From positions 62,001-126,000 of the forward strand of contig JAFQVJ010000044.1 in the NCBI GenBank assembly GCA_017408025.1: DNA of 64,000 nucleotides, written 5' to 3'. Below the pieces are notes generated by a model. It worked only from the letters and a program-made list of their open reading frames with translations, had not been told where the DNA came from and did not search any database. Position 1 is the stretch's first letter, and each line of letters begins with the position of its first letter. Shown here piece by piece: positions 45,337-54,248 of this stretch. The DNA is from Lachnospiraceae bacterium (GTDB lineage: Bacteria; Bacillota; Clostridia; Lachnospirales; Lachnospiraceae). The position numbers and the translations under genes were made by a program.

Positions 45337-46380
45337 CTATTCTTCTAACCTCCTTATAAGGATAGTTGTAGGAATCTTTCTCATGCCTACAAGGGATGCA
45401 CTTGAATTTAGACACTCATCATTATAATACATAGATGATGAACTACCTCCATCAAGATTTGCCGCATTTACAGCACCAAATTCTAGCATAATATTTATCA
45501 AATCTCTCTGATTAGCACCGAGGCTTGAAGTTTGTCTTCCATCAATAACCAAAAGCAACATAGCTCCATCTGCTCTCTGTCCGATAGCCGTTCTAGGATT
45601 AAGACCACCGCCAGTTCCACCTACATTTGTAGATTTCCCATTGACAACAAGAATTGGTCCAAAGCTTACCGCATCTCTAACTCCCATATCAAGAGCCTTC
45701 TGAGCAGTCATATTTCCAACTACGAGGATATTTTCGTTGGTTATACCTATCACTTCATATTTAGAGTTAAGATTGCCCCATTTGAGTTCGCCTTCCGATA
45801 TAACAAGTCCCTCCGGTATGGCTCCTGAACCACTACCTCCTGCATCTTCAAATCCACCAGCATTTGTTCCGCCTATAGCGTCATACTCATCTATAAATTC
45901 AAGGACCGTCTTGCCACTACCAGAGCCATAGCTATCAAGTGCGCCAACAAATACCCTTGATGGGTCCTCAACAATCATCATCATACCTCTGTATGTAGCA
46001 CCTATAACAGTCTCAAATCTTACACCATCAACAAATTCTTCTTTGTATTCATTTTCATCCTGTCCATGGTCTGACTGTTCTCCGCTTTCATCCTTATCAT
46101 CTTTCTTAATTACGACTATAGATGTATCTGTGATATCGTCAGTTTTTTGAACCGTGTTTCTGTCTTTGATTTCCTGTATCTCTTCCTCAGAACAATAAAT
46201 ATCTGCTAAAAATCCTCCTGCACTGGACTCTTTAACTGAAAGAACAAACAAATCCTTCGCCAACGGCGATGGACCATTAACCAATATCCACATAACCGAG
46301 TACACACCTATCAGTAAAATTACCAGTGTAATACCCACAAATATAAGAAATCTTCTCAGATATTTCAAAAATCTTTTCAT
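45337..46380 (-). CDS. exported phosphodiester glycosidase (NAGPA domain) family protein
   Basis: A 347-residue protein with a signal anchor (about residues 11-33) and a C-terminal phosphodiester glycosidase (NAGPA, COG4632) domain. Typical motifs are GGTNAGGF, NPRTAIGQRADG, VIDGRQ and the end motif ANLDGGSSSSMYYN. In bacteria the family acts outside the cell on phosphodiester-linked sugars of envelope or exopolysaccharide polymers; the exact substrate is unknown. A promoter with an extended -10 lies about 150 nt upstream. The downstream membrane protein follows by two bases. Confidence 0.88.
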   Translation of the reverse strand: MKRFLKYLRRFLIFVGITLVILLIGVYSVMWILVNGPSPLAKDLFVLSVKESSAGGFLADIYCSEEEIQEIKDRNTVQKTDDITDTSIVVIKKDDKDESGEQSDHGQDENEYKEEFVDGVRFETVIGATYRGMMMIVEDPSRVFVGALDSYGSGSGKTVLEFIDEYDAIGGTNAGGFEDAGGSGSGAIPEGLVISEGELKWGNLNSKYEVIGITNENILVVGNMTAQKALDMGVRDAVSFGPILVVNGKSTNVGGTGGGLNPRTAIGQRADGAMLLLVIDGRQTSSLGANQRDLINIMLEFGAVNAANLDGGSSSSMYYNDECLNSSASLVGMRKIPTTILIRRLEE

Positions 46381-46525
46381 AATGGTACCTCAAAACAATA
46401 CTGTCTTCTTTATCTTGATTTCCTTGTAACCAACCACACAATTATCTCAAATTGCAATTTAAAAGTCAATAAACATTAACTATTACGCATGAGAGAGACT
46501 TGGGATTCTAAGCTTGTCTTTTTCC

Positions 46526-46553
46526 ATTATATCAAAAGCCTCTCCTTTAACAA
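46526..46553 (-). promoter_or_regulatory. promoter of the phosphodiester glycosidase operon
   Basis: On the minus strand TTGTTA (46548-46553) and TATAAT (46526-46531) are 16 bp apart, with TG one base before the -10 hexamer (extended -10). It would give a leader of about 140 nt. Confidence 0.6.
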
Positions 46554-46637
46554 AAAATGTACAATCTTCCTCCAAGCACTATATAAGTATTACACTGTGA
46601 ACATTGTAGCACAAGGTACTTTCCCTGACAATTCTTT

Positions 46638-47879
46638 CTACTCCACTTCAAAGGAGTCACAATACTCCAATACACTCATGGAAACATCACAAATCGGGTA
46701 TCTTCTCAAATCATGCATATGGTCTGGCTGATTGTACATATAACCTGTGCTCTTATTAAAGTAAGCCCATTCTACCACATTTTCATCCCACAACGCATCA
46801 CAATGGTAATAAACACCATCGATCTTTACTATATTCCATGCGTGAGTGTCACTATTGCAACAATATGCATCAAGTCCTGCATGATTTGCAAGCAACGCAA
46901 ACATTTCTGCATAATCTCCACACACTCCCCGACCATTCATTATTCCATCATATCCATAAACAGAACCATCCCTTGGCGATTCATCATAATACATATTATC
47001 CTTTACATACTTATATATTATCTTCTCTAATTCCAATTCAGACAATTCATCTGGGAATGAAGCTACTATTTCCTTAGCTCTATTTTCCACTTCCAGTGCT
47101 TGCTCATAAGTTCCCTGTGCCCCTTGATTGTACGCAGCAATCAATGATGTACAGTCCTTTATAGTGTTATAATCAATTATGCAATTGCTTTCTATACACA
47201 AAGTCTCAAGATTTTTTGCATCTTTTAACGGTTCTATACTTTTTATTAAATTACAATTAAGGTCTACAAACTTAATGTTCGGTATATTAGCTATTGGTGA
47301 TACATCCTCTATCATATTACCACTTAAATATAAAGACTCAAGATTTCCGCACTTGGAAAAATCTGAAATTTCCTTGATATAGCCATTCGACACATCGATA
47401 CATTTTATATGTTTAAGCGTTGCCATTTCACTTATATCCGAGATATAGTTACTGCCAATATGAATCTCCTCAAGATTGGTAAGAAAAGATATACCCTTTA
47501 TGGATGTAATCACATCATCCCACGTTGCAAGGTATGTGACTCTTTCCAAATCACTGTATGTAAGTACCTCATTAGCACCATATCCCAATTCCCTTCTGAT
47601 GGCACTTGCTAAGGTTGAATCAATTTCTATACCTGATTCTACATTTTTATCAGCTTCAAATCCAGGTGCATCAGCTATCATATAATCATCTTCAGTTGTT
47701 TCCTGGACATCCTCCGTGCCAATATAATTTGAAGTCGTCATATCAACACTTTCTGTAGCACTCTTTGATATACTCTCTTTGTTCTCCTTTGCGCCAATGT
47801 CATCATCTTTGTTGCACGCACTAAACAAAACAATGCTACCTATAACCATAGCACACACCATTTTCATAGATTTTCTCAT
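46638..47879 (-). CDS. lipoprotein with leucine-rich repeats and a transglutaminase-like domain
   Basis: About 413 residues. Lipoprotein signal with lipobox FSAC (about residue 22), then an acidic Ser/Thr-rich linker. Four to five leucine-rich repeats of the internalin type span about residues 130-245 (LTNLEEIHIGSNYISDIS, NLESLYLSGNMIEDVS). A transglutaminase-like domain (about 280-390) has the catalytic Cys in GRGVCGDYAEMF, His in SDTHAWNIV and Asp in YHCDALWDE. All three residues are present, so it may cleave or cross-link proteins at the surface. The ATG at 47877-47879, eight bases after GGAGG, is preferred to the GTG two codons upstream. Confidence 0.88.
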   Translation of the reverse strand: MRKSMKMVCAMVIGSIVLFSACNKDDDIGAKENKESISKSATESVDMTTSNYIGTEDVQETTEDDYMIADAPGFEADKNVESGIEIDSTLASAIRRELGYGANEVLTYSDLERVTYLATWDDVITSIKGISFLTNLEEIHIGSNYISDISEMATLKHIKCIDVSNGYIKEISDFSKCGNLESLYLSGNMIEDVSPIANIPNIKFVDLNCNLIKSIEPLKDAKNLETLCIESNCIIDYNTIKDCTSLIAAYNQGAQGTYEQALEVENRAKEIVASFPDELSELELEKIIYKYVKDNMYYDESPRDGSVYGYDGIMNGRGVCGDYAEMFALLANHAGLDAYCCNSDTHAWNIVKIDGVYYHCDALWDENVVEWAYFNKSTGYMYNQPDHMHDLRRYPICDVSMSVLEYCDSFEVE

Positions 47880-47995
47880 AACCACTACCTCCAGTTTGCC
47901 TCTAAGTTCAAATTCGTTAAACTAATGACAACTACATTGCTATACACTCCCATTCGCCAACAGACATTTTACAATCTGTTTTACCTCACTATAAA

Positions 47996-48691
47996 TTATC
48001 TATCTAAAATAGCATTTATAATTGAACTAATATGTATCTGCATTGTATCTAAACAAGGAACAGGAGTCACTTCATCATTTAACAAAAGCGGAAGCTCAGT
48101 ACAACCTAAAACAATTGCTTCTATATCATTCTCTTTCTTCATTCGTGAGATTATGTGTTGAAAAGACAATAAAGTTTCTTCTTTTACAATTCCCAATTCT
48201 AACTCCGTGGAAATTTTTCCATTTATCAATTCCATCTCTTCTTCCAACGGAATAACAACTTGAATCCCCTTTTTTACAAAAGGGGATTTGAAAAATTCAC
48301 CTGTCATAGTAAAAATTGTACCCAATAAACCAATTTTCTTTAATCCTCTGCGTTTAGCTTCTTCAAAAGTTGCTTCAACAATACTAATCATCGGAATTGG
48401 AGATTTTTCTTGTAATCTATCAAATACAATATGAGGTGTATTTGCTGACAAGGCTGCAAAATCAGCACCGCTTTTAACCAAATTATTGATTGCATTCATC
48501 AGATATTCAGTTAATTCATCATACTTTTGTTCACTACATAATCGTAAAACATCAAAAACATTTATACTTTCAATTGACAATTCCGGAAATACTGATTGTC
48601 CTAAAATCTCTTGAACACCATATACAATATCGTGGTAATATGGAATCGTTGACTCTGGTCCCATACCACCAACTAAACCTAATTTTTTCAT
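47996..48691 (-). CDS. aspartate/glutamate racemase family protein
   Basis: This 231-residue member of the PLP-independent Asp/Glu racemase family has the N-terminal LGLVGGMGPESTIPYYHDI typical of aspartate racemase. The two catalytic cysteine regions are GADFAALSANTPH (Cys replaced by Ala or Ser here) and VLGCTELPLLL (Cys present). With one cysteine position altered, activity as a true racemase is uncertain; members of this kind include YgeA-like broad racemases and inactive relatives. Base composition looks more A+T rich than in neighbouring genes. It has no close operon partner. Confidence 0.8.
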   Translation of the reverse strand: MKKLGLVGGMGPESTIPYYHDIVYGVQEILGQSVFPELSIESINVFDVLRLCSEQKYDELTEYLMNAINNLVKSGADFAALSANTPHIVFDRLQEKSPIPMISIVEATFEEAKRRGLKKIGLLGTIFTMTGEFFKSPFVKKGIQVVIPLEEEMELINGKISTELELGIVKEETLLSFQHIISRMKKENDIEAIVLGCTELPLLLNDEVTPVPCLDTMQIHISSIINAILDR

Positions 48692-48810
48692 AATAATCCT
48701 CCAATCTCAATCTATCGCTTAAGAGCCTTCCACTCATGACGTGTTATAGCATAAGCATATGATATTTCATTCTTTTTGTAAATTTCAATATATTTTGTCT
48801 TGAGGATATA

Positions 48811-49506
48811 CTAACGTGAATTGGTATAATATTTCTTGTACACCTTGTACGAATAAACACACACAATCACTCCCATACATAAAATAAAACCCAGCATTAC
48901 CATTGTCGATGCAAAGCCGCCAATTATCAGCGTTTCAAATATTGTCAACACTCCACAGACCATACATGCAGCACCACCAAACCTGTTACTCTTTGACCAT
49001 GTAACATCATTGTGCAATGCCCACACAGTACCTACTCCCATTATGGAGTTTGGCTTTGCCTTAGGAAGCATATTTCCAAGAAATATCATAAATATCCCCA
49101 AAATGATATTTGTAACCTCGTCAAAATGAACAGACCACGTAGACGTCTCTCCTCCGCTTGAAGAATACGCCACAAATAGCAGAAGACACTGCATAACACT
49201 ATACATAACCGCCATGCCAACAGCTACACAATATAAAAATTTCTCGTTATTTTCTGCTTCCTTTATAGCCTTATCATCAGTAAGACGTTTCTGCTTCTTT
49301 CTGTAGTGTCTCATAAGCAGCTTCCAGAACACTGTCATCACAATGATTATGCACGGAAATATGAAATTTTCATATTTTGAGCCCCATCTGTCTATTTCGC
49401 CTGACATATTATAGTGCATAGGCACCTTATCTGGCATAAATTTTAATGCTACAGCTGTTATAAACATTGGTAATAATGTTAGTCCCCACAAAATCTTATT
49501 TTTCAT
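48811..49506 (-). CDS. sdpI: SdpI-family membrane protein (immunity-type)
   Basis: About 231 residues with about six hydrophobic segments. The N-terminal DUF1648 module is visible as LPMFITAVALKFMPDKVPMHYN and the Trp-Gly pair in DRWGSK. The SdpI motif region MGVGTVWALHNDVTWSKSN follows. In Bacillus, SdpI gives immunity to the SdpC toxin and tethers the repressor SdpR. The start at ATG 49504-49506 (GGAGGTAAGGGTA just before it) is better than the frame opening at 49521. It overlaps the sdpR stop region by 11 bases. No sdpABC toxin genes are nearby. Confidence 0.88.
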   Translation of the reverse strand: MKNKILWGLTLLPMFITAVALKFMPDKVPMHYNMSGEIDRWGSKYENFIFPCIIIVMTVFWKLLMRHYRKKQKRLTDDKAIKEAENNEKFLYCVAVGMAVMYSVMQCLLLFVAYSSSGGETSTWSVHFDEVTNIILGIFMIFLGNMLPKAKPNSIMGVGTVWALHNDVTWSKSNRFGGAACMVCGVLTIFETLIIGGFASTMVMLGFILCMGVIVCVYSYKVYKKYYTNSR

Positions 49507-49771
49507 TACCCTTACCTCCAAACTGCTTCATCCACATAACCATCTCATCAAATATGGTCGTGTTCAGCTCATAATAAATGAAGTTCTTTTGCTTATACTC
49601 CATCACCATATCAGCCTTCTTCAATAGCTTTAAATGATATGACAGTGCTGCCGGTGTAATCTTTAGCTTTTCTGCTATCTCACCTGCACTCAGCCTGCCT
49701 TCCTTTAGCATCATCAGAATATCACGCCTCTGCGCATCCGATAATACCTTAAACGTATCCGCCAGTCCCAT
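49496..49771 (-). CDS. sdpR: ArsR-family repressor, SdpR-like
   Basis: This 91-residue winged-helix repressor has the ArsR core VLSDAQRRDILMMLKEG, the recognition helix SAGEIAEKLKITPAALSYHLKLL, and no metal-binding cysteines, as in SdpR. The ATG at 49769-49771 has AAGGTGA at six bases and is preferred to the earlier start at 49789. It is coupled with sdpI. It probably represses its own promoter; a pair of direct repeats lies between the promoter and the gene. Confidence 0.9.
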   Translation of the reverse strand: MGLADTFKVLSDAQRRDILMMLKEGRLSAGEIAEKLKITPAALSYHLKLLKKADMVMEYKQKNFIYYELNTTIFDEMVMWMKQFGGKGNEK

Positions 49772-49792
49772 GTAATCACCTTTTACCATTTA

Positions 49793-49824
49793 TTTTCTTT
49801 AAACTATTTAAAATTTTCTTTAAA
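49793..49824 (-). promoter_or_regulatory. tandem operator candidate for SdpR
   Basis: TTTTCTTTAAA occurs at 49793-49803 and again at 49814-49824, exactly 21 bp apart (two helical turns), just downstream of the predicted -10 of sdpRI. Confidence 0.45.
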
Positions 49825-49827
49825 TAC

Positions 49828-49855
49828 ATTATATATTACTTTTACAAAAAAACAA
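49828..49855 (-). promoter_or_regulatory. sdpRI promoter candidate
   Basis: On the minus strand TTGTTT (49850-49855) and TATAAT (49828-49833) are 16 bp apart. The -35 box lies inside the terminator palindrome of the upstream ABC operon. Confidence 0.45.
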
Positions 49856-49892
49856 GAGGTATTTAAAAATATTTTTAAATACCTCTTGTTTT
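49849..49892 (-). terminator. 44-bp perfect palindrome, terminator of the two-ATPase ABC operon
   Basis: Two 22-nt arms (AAAACAAGAGGTATTTAAAAAT and its complement, given here only as a motif class: AT-rich with central GAGGTA/TACCTC) meet with no loop. On the minus strand seven T residues follow. It lies 36 nt past the permease stop codon. Confidence 0.85.
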
Positions 49893-49927
49893 ATCTCTTC
49901 ATCATCAATCATTGCAAACTATTTTTA

Positions 49928-50740
49928 TTAATTTCCTGAGCTCTTATAGTACTTCACACTAAATCTCCAGAATCCATACGCTAACAAATACATTACCACA
50001 CCTACAACTGGTGTCAAGTACATAAAAATCTCTGGGTACTGTTCCATATCTGGTTTTCTAAGTAAATACTGTGCTGGAAAATAATTGACAAACGCAAAAG
50101 GAACAACATATATCATTACCGCCTGTATTCCCTTGCTGAATATACTTATAGGATAACCTGCGAATTCACGGGCATTAAAGTAAAATAGCTCCTTTATACT
50201 GCCAGTTTCTAACAGGTATATATTCAATGTGGCAAGGAATAAGAATATGGCTCCCTGAATCAGCACACCACCTATAATCGCAAATATATAATAAAGGATA
50301 GTTACAACGTCCCACTGTACCCCAACCTTACCAGCGGATATAATAAACAGCACTATCCCAAGTCCACCATGTCCTATAGCAGCAAACCAGTCAGCATTAC
50401 AGAATATAAGTTGAAATAATAGACCACGAGGTCTTAGAATAAATCGGTCAAAGCCGCCTGTTCTTACAGTGTGACCAAAATCCCTTAGTCCTGTAAAGAA
50501 CAGAATCAATATTCCGTATGTAACGAATAGTAAGCTGAATAAAAAAAGCATCTCATATATATTCCAGCCATTCAATGAATCAAATTCTAGCAAGGTAAAA
50601 TAGATTACAAATATACCTGTAGCCTCACGCAAGAATACTGCCAATGAGCGAAGCACCGCATCCACCTTATACTGAAACCATGATTTCATAACATATTTTG
50701 TGTACACTCCTGCCAAGTGCATTGTATCATTCTTCATCAT
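49928..50740 (-). CDS. ABC-2 type permease (COG3694 class)
   Basis: A 270-residue integral membrane protein with about six membrane segments and the motif FDRFILRPRG in the loop after segment 2, typical of the ABC-2 permeases that accompany COG4586/4587 systems. It ends the operon ATPase-ATPase-permease-permease and starts one base after the preceding permease. The substrate is unknown; related sets export lipids or peptides or provide resistance. Confidence 0.88.
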   Translation of the reverse strand: MMKNDTMHLAGVYTKYVMKSWFQYKVDAVLRSLAVFLREATGIFVIYFTLLEFDSLNGWNIYEMLFLFSLLFVTYGILILFFTGLRDFGHTVRTGGFDRFILRPRGLLFQLIFCNADWFAAIGHGGLGIVLFIISAGKVGVQWDVVTILYYIFAIIGGVLIQGAIFLFLATLNIYLLETGSIKELFYFNAREFAGYPISIFSKGIQAVMIYVVPFAFVNYFPAQYLLRKPDMEQYPEIFMYLTPVVGVVMYLLAYGFWRFSVKYYKSSGN

Positions 50741-50741
50741 C

Positions 50742-51530
50742 CTAACCTCCCTGCACTACCAACTTCTTTTTGCCCTTTGCCCACAACAGATTGCCTATCA
50801 TATAGATAATAACTATCCATATAAGCTGTATGAGACACTTATATGCAATCTGTCCAGATGAAAGCTGTCCCAGATAAATCTGCACCGGTGTAAAATAAAT
50901 TGATGAAAATGGGGAAAACTCCACTATTCCACTCATCCAGTCAGGCATAAACCACAGTGGTATCATAGAACCAGACAACACATTTACGAATACATTCTTA
51001 ATAGTCACTATACTCCACACATTTATAAGCCAGAAGGCTGACATCTGCACCACAAAGCTGATTGTCCACAACACACCATAGCCAAGAAGTGCACTGACTA
51101 TAAATAGTATAAGCATAGATACGCTTGCAGGTGGCTCTATGCCCATTATGATAACAGATACTATGAGTGCTGGTACAAAATGATATAAAAGCTTAAAAAA
51201 AGCATTTCCCAGATTTTCCGCAATCATCCTGCCCTTAATGCTGACAGGCAACAGAAGCTCTGTGGCTATACTGCCATTTCCTATCTTGTCAGGAAGATAA
51301 AAATCATGTACATAAAATACTGCCTCAAGACCTATAGACAATATAAAGTTTGTCGTTACCATAGTCATGGTTATTCCTTCAACCTCTGTTCTACTACCAT
51401 AAAGTGCTTTATATATTACCCAGAATATAAAGATTCTCACGATAGTATTGAGTATTCCCATAAAATGGTCGAAGCGGTAAGCACTTTTTAGCATAAAGCT
51501 CTTTTTTCCAAATGCAATATACGGCATCAT
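50742..51530 (-). CDS. ABC-2 type permease (COG4587 class)
   Basis: A 262-residue protein with about six membrane segments and the loop KIGNGSIATELLLPVS, the counterpart of the loop in the next permease. The two probably form a heterodimeric channel. It lies two bases after the ATPase gene. Confidence 0.88.
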   Translation of the reverse strand: MMPYIAFGKKSFMLKSAYRFDHFMGILNTIVRIFIFWVIYKALYGSRTEVEGITMTMVTTNFILSIGLEAVFYVHDFYLPDKIGNGSIATELLLPVSIKGRMIAENLGNAFFKLLYHFVPALIVSVIIMGIEPPASVSMLILFIVSALLGYGVLWTISFVVQMSAFWLINVWSIVTIKNVFVNVLSGSMIPLWFMPDWMSGIVEFSPFSSIYFTPVQIYLGQLSSGQIAYKCLIQLIWIVIIYMIGNLLWAKGKKKLVVQGG

Positions 51531-51532
51531 AC

Positions 51533-52537
51533 CTACACCTCCCCACTGTATATTTTTCCTATGATTCTCTCAATTTCTGGTTCAGACACATTGATATCCT
51601 TTACGCCATAATTCTGTAACAGATAATTCATAAGCTCATCTATCTGAACTTCTGTATTTTCAAATATAAACTGCTTCTTTCTGCCACAAGCCTCATTAAG
51701 TTCTTTTATATCCACATTTTTCATAATATCTTTCATTGGCGATATATCATAATTTCTATCAAACTCCACCTCAACCTGTCTGGTAGTTCCATATTTTTCC
51801 TTTATGTTCTGTATAGAACCATCATAAACCTTAGAGCCCTTGTCGATAATAATAAGCCTGTTACAGGTCTTCTCTATATCCTGCATATCATGTGTTGTAA
51901 ATATCATCGAGACCTTATCCTCTGCATTAAGTTTCTTTATAAAGCTCCTTATCTTCTCCTTTCCTACTACATCCACGCCGATGGTAGGCTCATCGAAAAA
52001 TACTATTTTAGGCGAATGTAAAAGAGCTGCCACTATATCAGCTCTCATGCGCTGTCCTAAGGACAACTGGCGCACTGGTCTGTCTATAAACTCCCACATA
52101 TCAAGCATGTCCATAAATCTGTCAAGATTTTTCTTATACATCTTCTCTGGTATACGGTATATAGCCTTTAACAGTTCAAAGCTGTCTATAACTGGTAAAT
52201 CCCACTGTAGCTGAGACTTCTGTCCGAATACTACTCCTATACTGCCTACATAATCCTTTCTCTGCTTATATGGCACATATCCATTTACAGTTATCTCGCC
52301 ACTGTCTGGATATAATATTCCTGACAACATCTTTATAGTAGTACTCTTTCCTGCTCCATTTGGTCCTATGAAGCCCACCATCTCTCCCTGCTCAATAGCA
52401 AAGCTTATGTCTTTTACTGCCTTCTTTTCCTCATATTTTGGTACAAATAAATTGGCAATTGTGCCTGGTATGCCTTTAGCTCTCTTGCTTACCTTAAATG
52501 ACTTACTTACATTTTTCACTTCAATAAAACTGCTCAT
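51533..52537 (-). CDS. ABC transporter ATPase (COG4586 class)
   Basis: A 334-residue ATPase with Walker A GPNGAGKST (about residue 60), signature LSLGQRMRADIVAALL and Walker B IVFFDEPTIGVD, plus a C-terminal extension of about 90 residues. The long C-terminus and Q-loop spacing match the COG4586 class that pairs with these permeases. It overlaps the upstream ATPase gene by 17 bases. Confidence 0.9.
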   Translation of the reverse strand: MSSFIEVKNVSKSFKVSKRAKGIPGTIANLFVPKYEEKKAVKDISFAIEQGEMVGFIGPNGAGKSTTIKMLSGILYPDSGEITVNGYVPYKQRKDYVGSIGVVFGQKSQLQWDLPVIDSFELLKAIYRIPEKMYKKNLDRFMDMLDMWEFIDRPVRQLSLGQRMRADIVAALLHSPKIVFFDEPTIGVDVVGKEKIRSFIKKLNAEDKVSMIFTTHDMQDIEKTCNRLIIIDKGSKVYDGSIQNIKEKYGTTRQVEVEFDRNYDISPMKDIMKNVDIKELNEACGRKKQFIFENTEVQIDELMNYLLQNYGVKDINVSEPEIERIIGKIYSGEV

Positions 52538-53429
52538 CTGCTATCCCTCTCTCGATTTTCATGATAACATCCGCCAGATTAGGCTTTTTTATACTAACCT
52601 CCTTTATAGAAGCTTTTGATAATATCACCTTTAGTATCTCAGCCGATGTAATTTGATTGGAATTGTAGATTAGCTTTAATTTATCTCCATCTATGTGATA
52701 GCTTTTTACAGGTAAATCCTCTATATCAGGTATTCCTCCCTGCAATGTCAGCTGCATGACGTCAACTGGCGCATATTTCCTGAAGAGTATGTCACTTCTA
52801 CCGTAATAGCATATACGACCTTTATCAAGAATACATATTCTACTGCATACATCAGAAATGTCCGACATATCATGAGATGTAACTATGTTTGTAAGCCCTT
52901 TTGCCTCTCGTTCTTTTATAAGAGCCCTGATTGCCTCCTTGCCGTTCATATCAAGACCTATGGTTGGCTCATCAAGAAGGAGAAGCCTTGGATTGTGTAT
53001 AAGCGCAGCTCCTAGCTCTGCTCTTCTTCGCTGTCCCATAGAAAGATTTCCTATCTTCTCGTATTGAAACCCACCAAAGCCCAGTCGCTCTGATAACGTC
53101 TTATAAGACTTTTCAAAGAAAGACTCCTTTAGGCGATAAATTAGCTTCAAGCTATGAAAATTATTTACCACCGTTTCCTCTGTCTGCAATGAGGGAAGCT
53201 GTGCGAATAACACACCCAGTTCAGCTTCTCTTTTGCCAAGCATAGATACAGGCTCATGATCCATAACATACACATTTCCCTTATCTGGTGCAAGCAGACC
53301 ACATATAAGCTTAATAAAGGTTGTCTTTCCTGAACCAGTAGCACCGATAAGTCCAACTGTTACTCCTTTAGGAATATGTACACACATATTTGCCAGTATG
53401 AATTTGTCTACATTTTCAAAACTAATCAT
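52521..53429 (-). CDS. second ABC transporter ATPase of the same operon
   Basis: A 302-residue ATPase with Walker A GATGSGKTT, signature LSMGQRRRAELGAAL and Walker B LLLLDEPTIGLD. It resembles the next ATPase but begins abruptly (MISFENVDKFILANMCV) and has a shorter C-terminus. It probably forms the heterodimeric ATPase pair with the downstream protein. First gene of the four-gene transporter operon. Confidence 0.9.
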   Translation of the reverse strand: MISFENVDKFILANMCVHIPKGVTVGLIGATGSGKTTFIKLICGLLAPDKGNVYVMDHEPVSMLGKREAELGVLFAQLPSLQTEETVVNNFHSLKLIYRLKESFFEKSYKTLSERLGFGGFQYEKIGNLSMGQRRRAELGAALIHNPRLLLLDEPTIGLDMNGKEAIRALIKEREAKGLTNIVTSHDMSDISDVCSRICILDKGRICYYGRSDILFRKYAPVDVMQLTLQGGIPDIEDLPVKSYHIDGDKLKLIYNSNQITSAEILKVILSKASIKEVSIKKPNLADVIMKIERGIADEQFY

Positions 53430-53472
53430 CTTTTTTCCTCTTCTGATAAAGAGTTAATTCCTCTCATAAATT

Positions 53473-53502
53473 AAACCCCTACATTTAATAATGCAAGGGT
53501 TT
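53473..53502 (-). terminator. weak hairpin after the GHKL kinase gene
   Basis: AAACCC/GGGTTT outer pairs and ATT/AAT inner pairs around a short loop lie 15 nt past the stop codon. The T-tract on the minus strand is weak. Confidence 0.35.
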
Positions 53503-53516
53503 GGGATAAACTGCAC

Positions 53517-54248
53517 CTATGCTGGGATAAACACCTTCACACAGAAAAAATTATCCTCCTCATAAATGTCACACATACCATTAGAAGCTTCCACAATGGA
53601 CCTTATGTTACCTATGCCCATACCATGATTATTCTTTTCTTCCTTGGTGGAATTCAAATGAGGATTAACCTGTAAAACTGAACTGTTAATCTTATTTTTT
53701 ACACATATGGTCTCATAACCTCTCTGCTTTGATATTATAACCTGAATTTCTCTATTACTATTTTCTTCCTGTAAGGACGCTTCTATGGCATTGTCCAGCA
53801 TATTTGATAGTAATGCAGAAAAATCTATACTTGCAAGATTGTTAAACTGCAAATTTTCTATTTCTGCTTTTACGGCGATTCCACCACTTTTTGCCAGCTC
53901 AAGCTTTTCATTAATGATATGGCTCATAAGCGAATTGCCAGTCTCAATATAACTGTGCATAGCATTTAGCTTACCTAAAATATCAGATGTATATGCCTTT
54001 GCCTCCTCGTAATCCTCGCCATTAATATATGAAGCTATAACCATTAGATGATTCTTCATATCATGCTTTAACTGGCGCATTCTCTGATGCAGAGCACGTA
54101 TCTCATTATCCTGCTTTCTAGTATGCTCTATATCCTCCTTCAGCATAGATAGTTGATACTCCAATTCTGATTTTTCACCATAGACTTTCATATATTTTCT
54201 GTTAAGCTCGGCGTACTCTTCCTGAATTTTTCTCGTCTTTCCTATCAT
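53517..54248 (-). CDS. GHKL-type (AgrC-like) histidine kinase without a membrane domain
   Basis: A 243-residue sensor kinase. An N-terminal coiled coil (residues 1-55) leads into the phosphoacceptor motif LKHDMKNHLMVIASY (His about residue 63). The ATP-binding domain has LSNMLDNAIEAS and GMGIGNIRSIVE. The usual six-span sensor domain is absent, so it must sense a cytoplasmic signal or work with a partner. It overlaps the LytTR regulator gene by four bases and directly precedes the two-ATPase ABC operon. Confidence 0.88.
   Translation of the reverse strand: MIGKTRKIQEEYAELNRKYMKVYGEKSELEYQLSMLKEDIEHTRKQDNEIRALHQRMRQLKHDMKNHLMVIASYINGEDYEEAKAYTSDILGKLNAMHSYIETGNSLMSHIINEKLELAKSGGIAVKAEIENLQFNNLASIDFSALLSNMLDNAIEASLQEENSNREIQVIISKQRGYETICVKNKINSSVLQVNPHLNSTKEEKNNHGMGIGNIRSIVEASNGMCDIYEEDNFFCVKVFIPA

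Noticed and set aside
47886-47995. AACAGA/TCTGTT inverted pair after the racemase gene
   Set aside because: The stem is short, the loop long and the T-run weak, so a terminator call is not supported.
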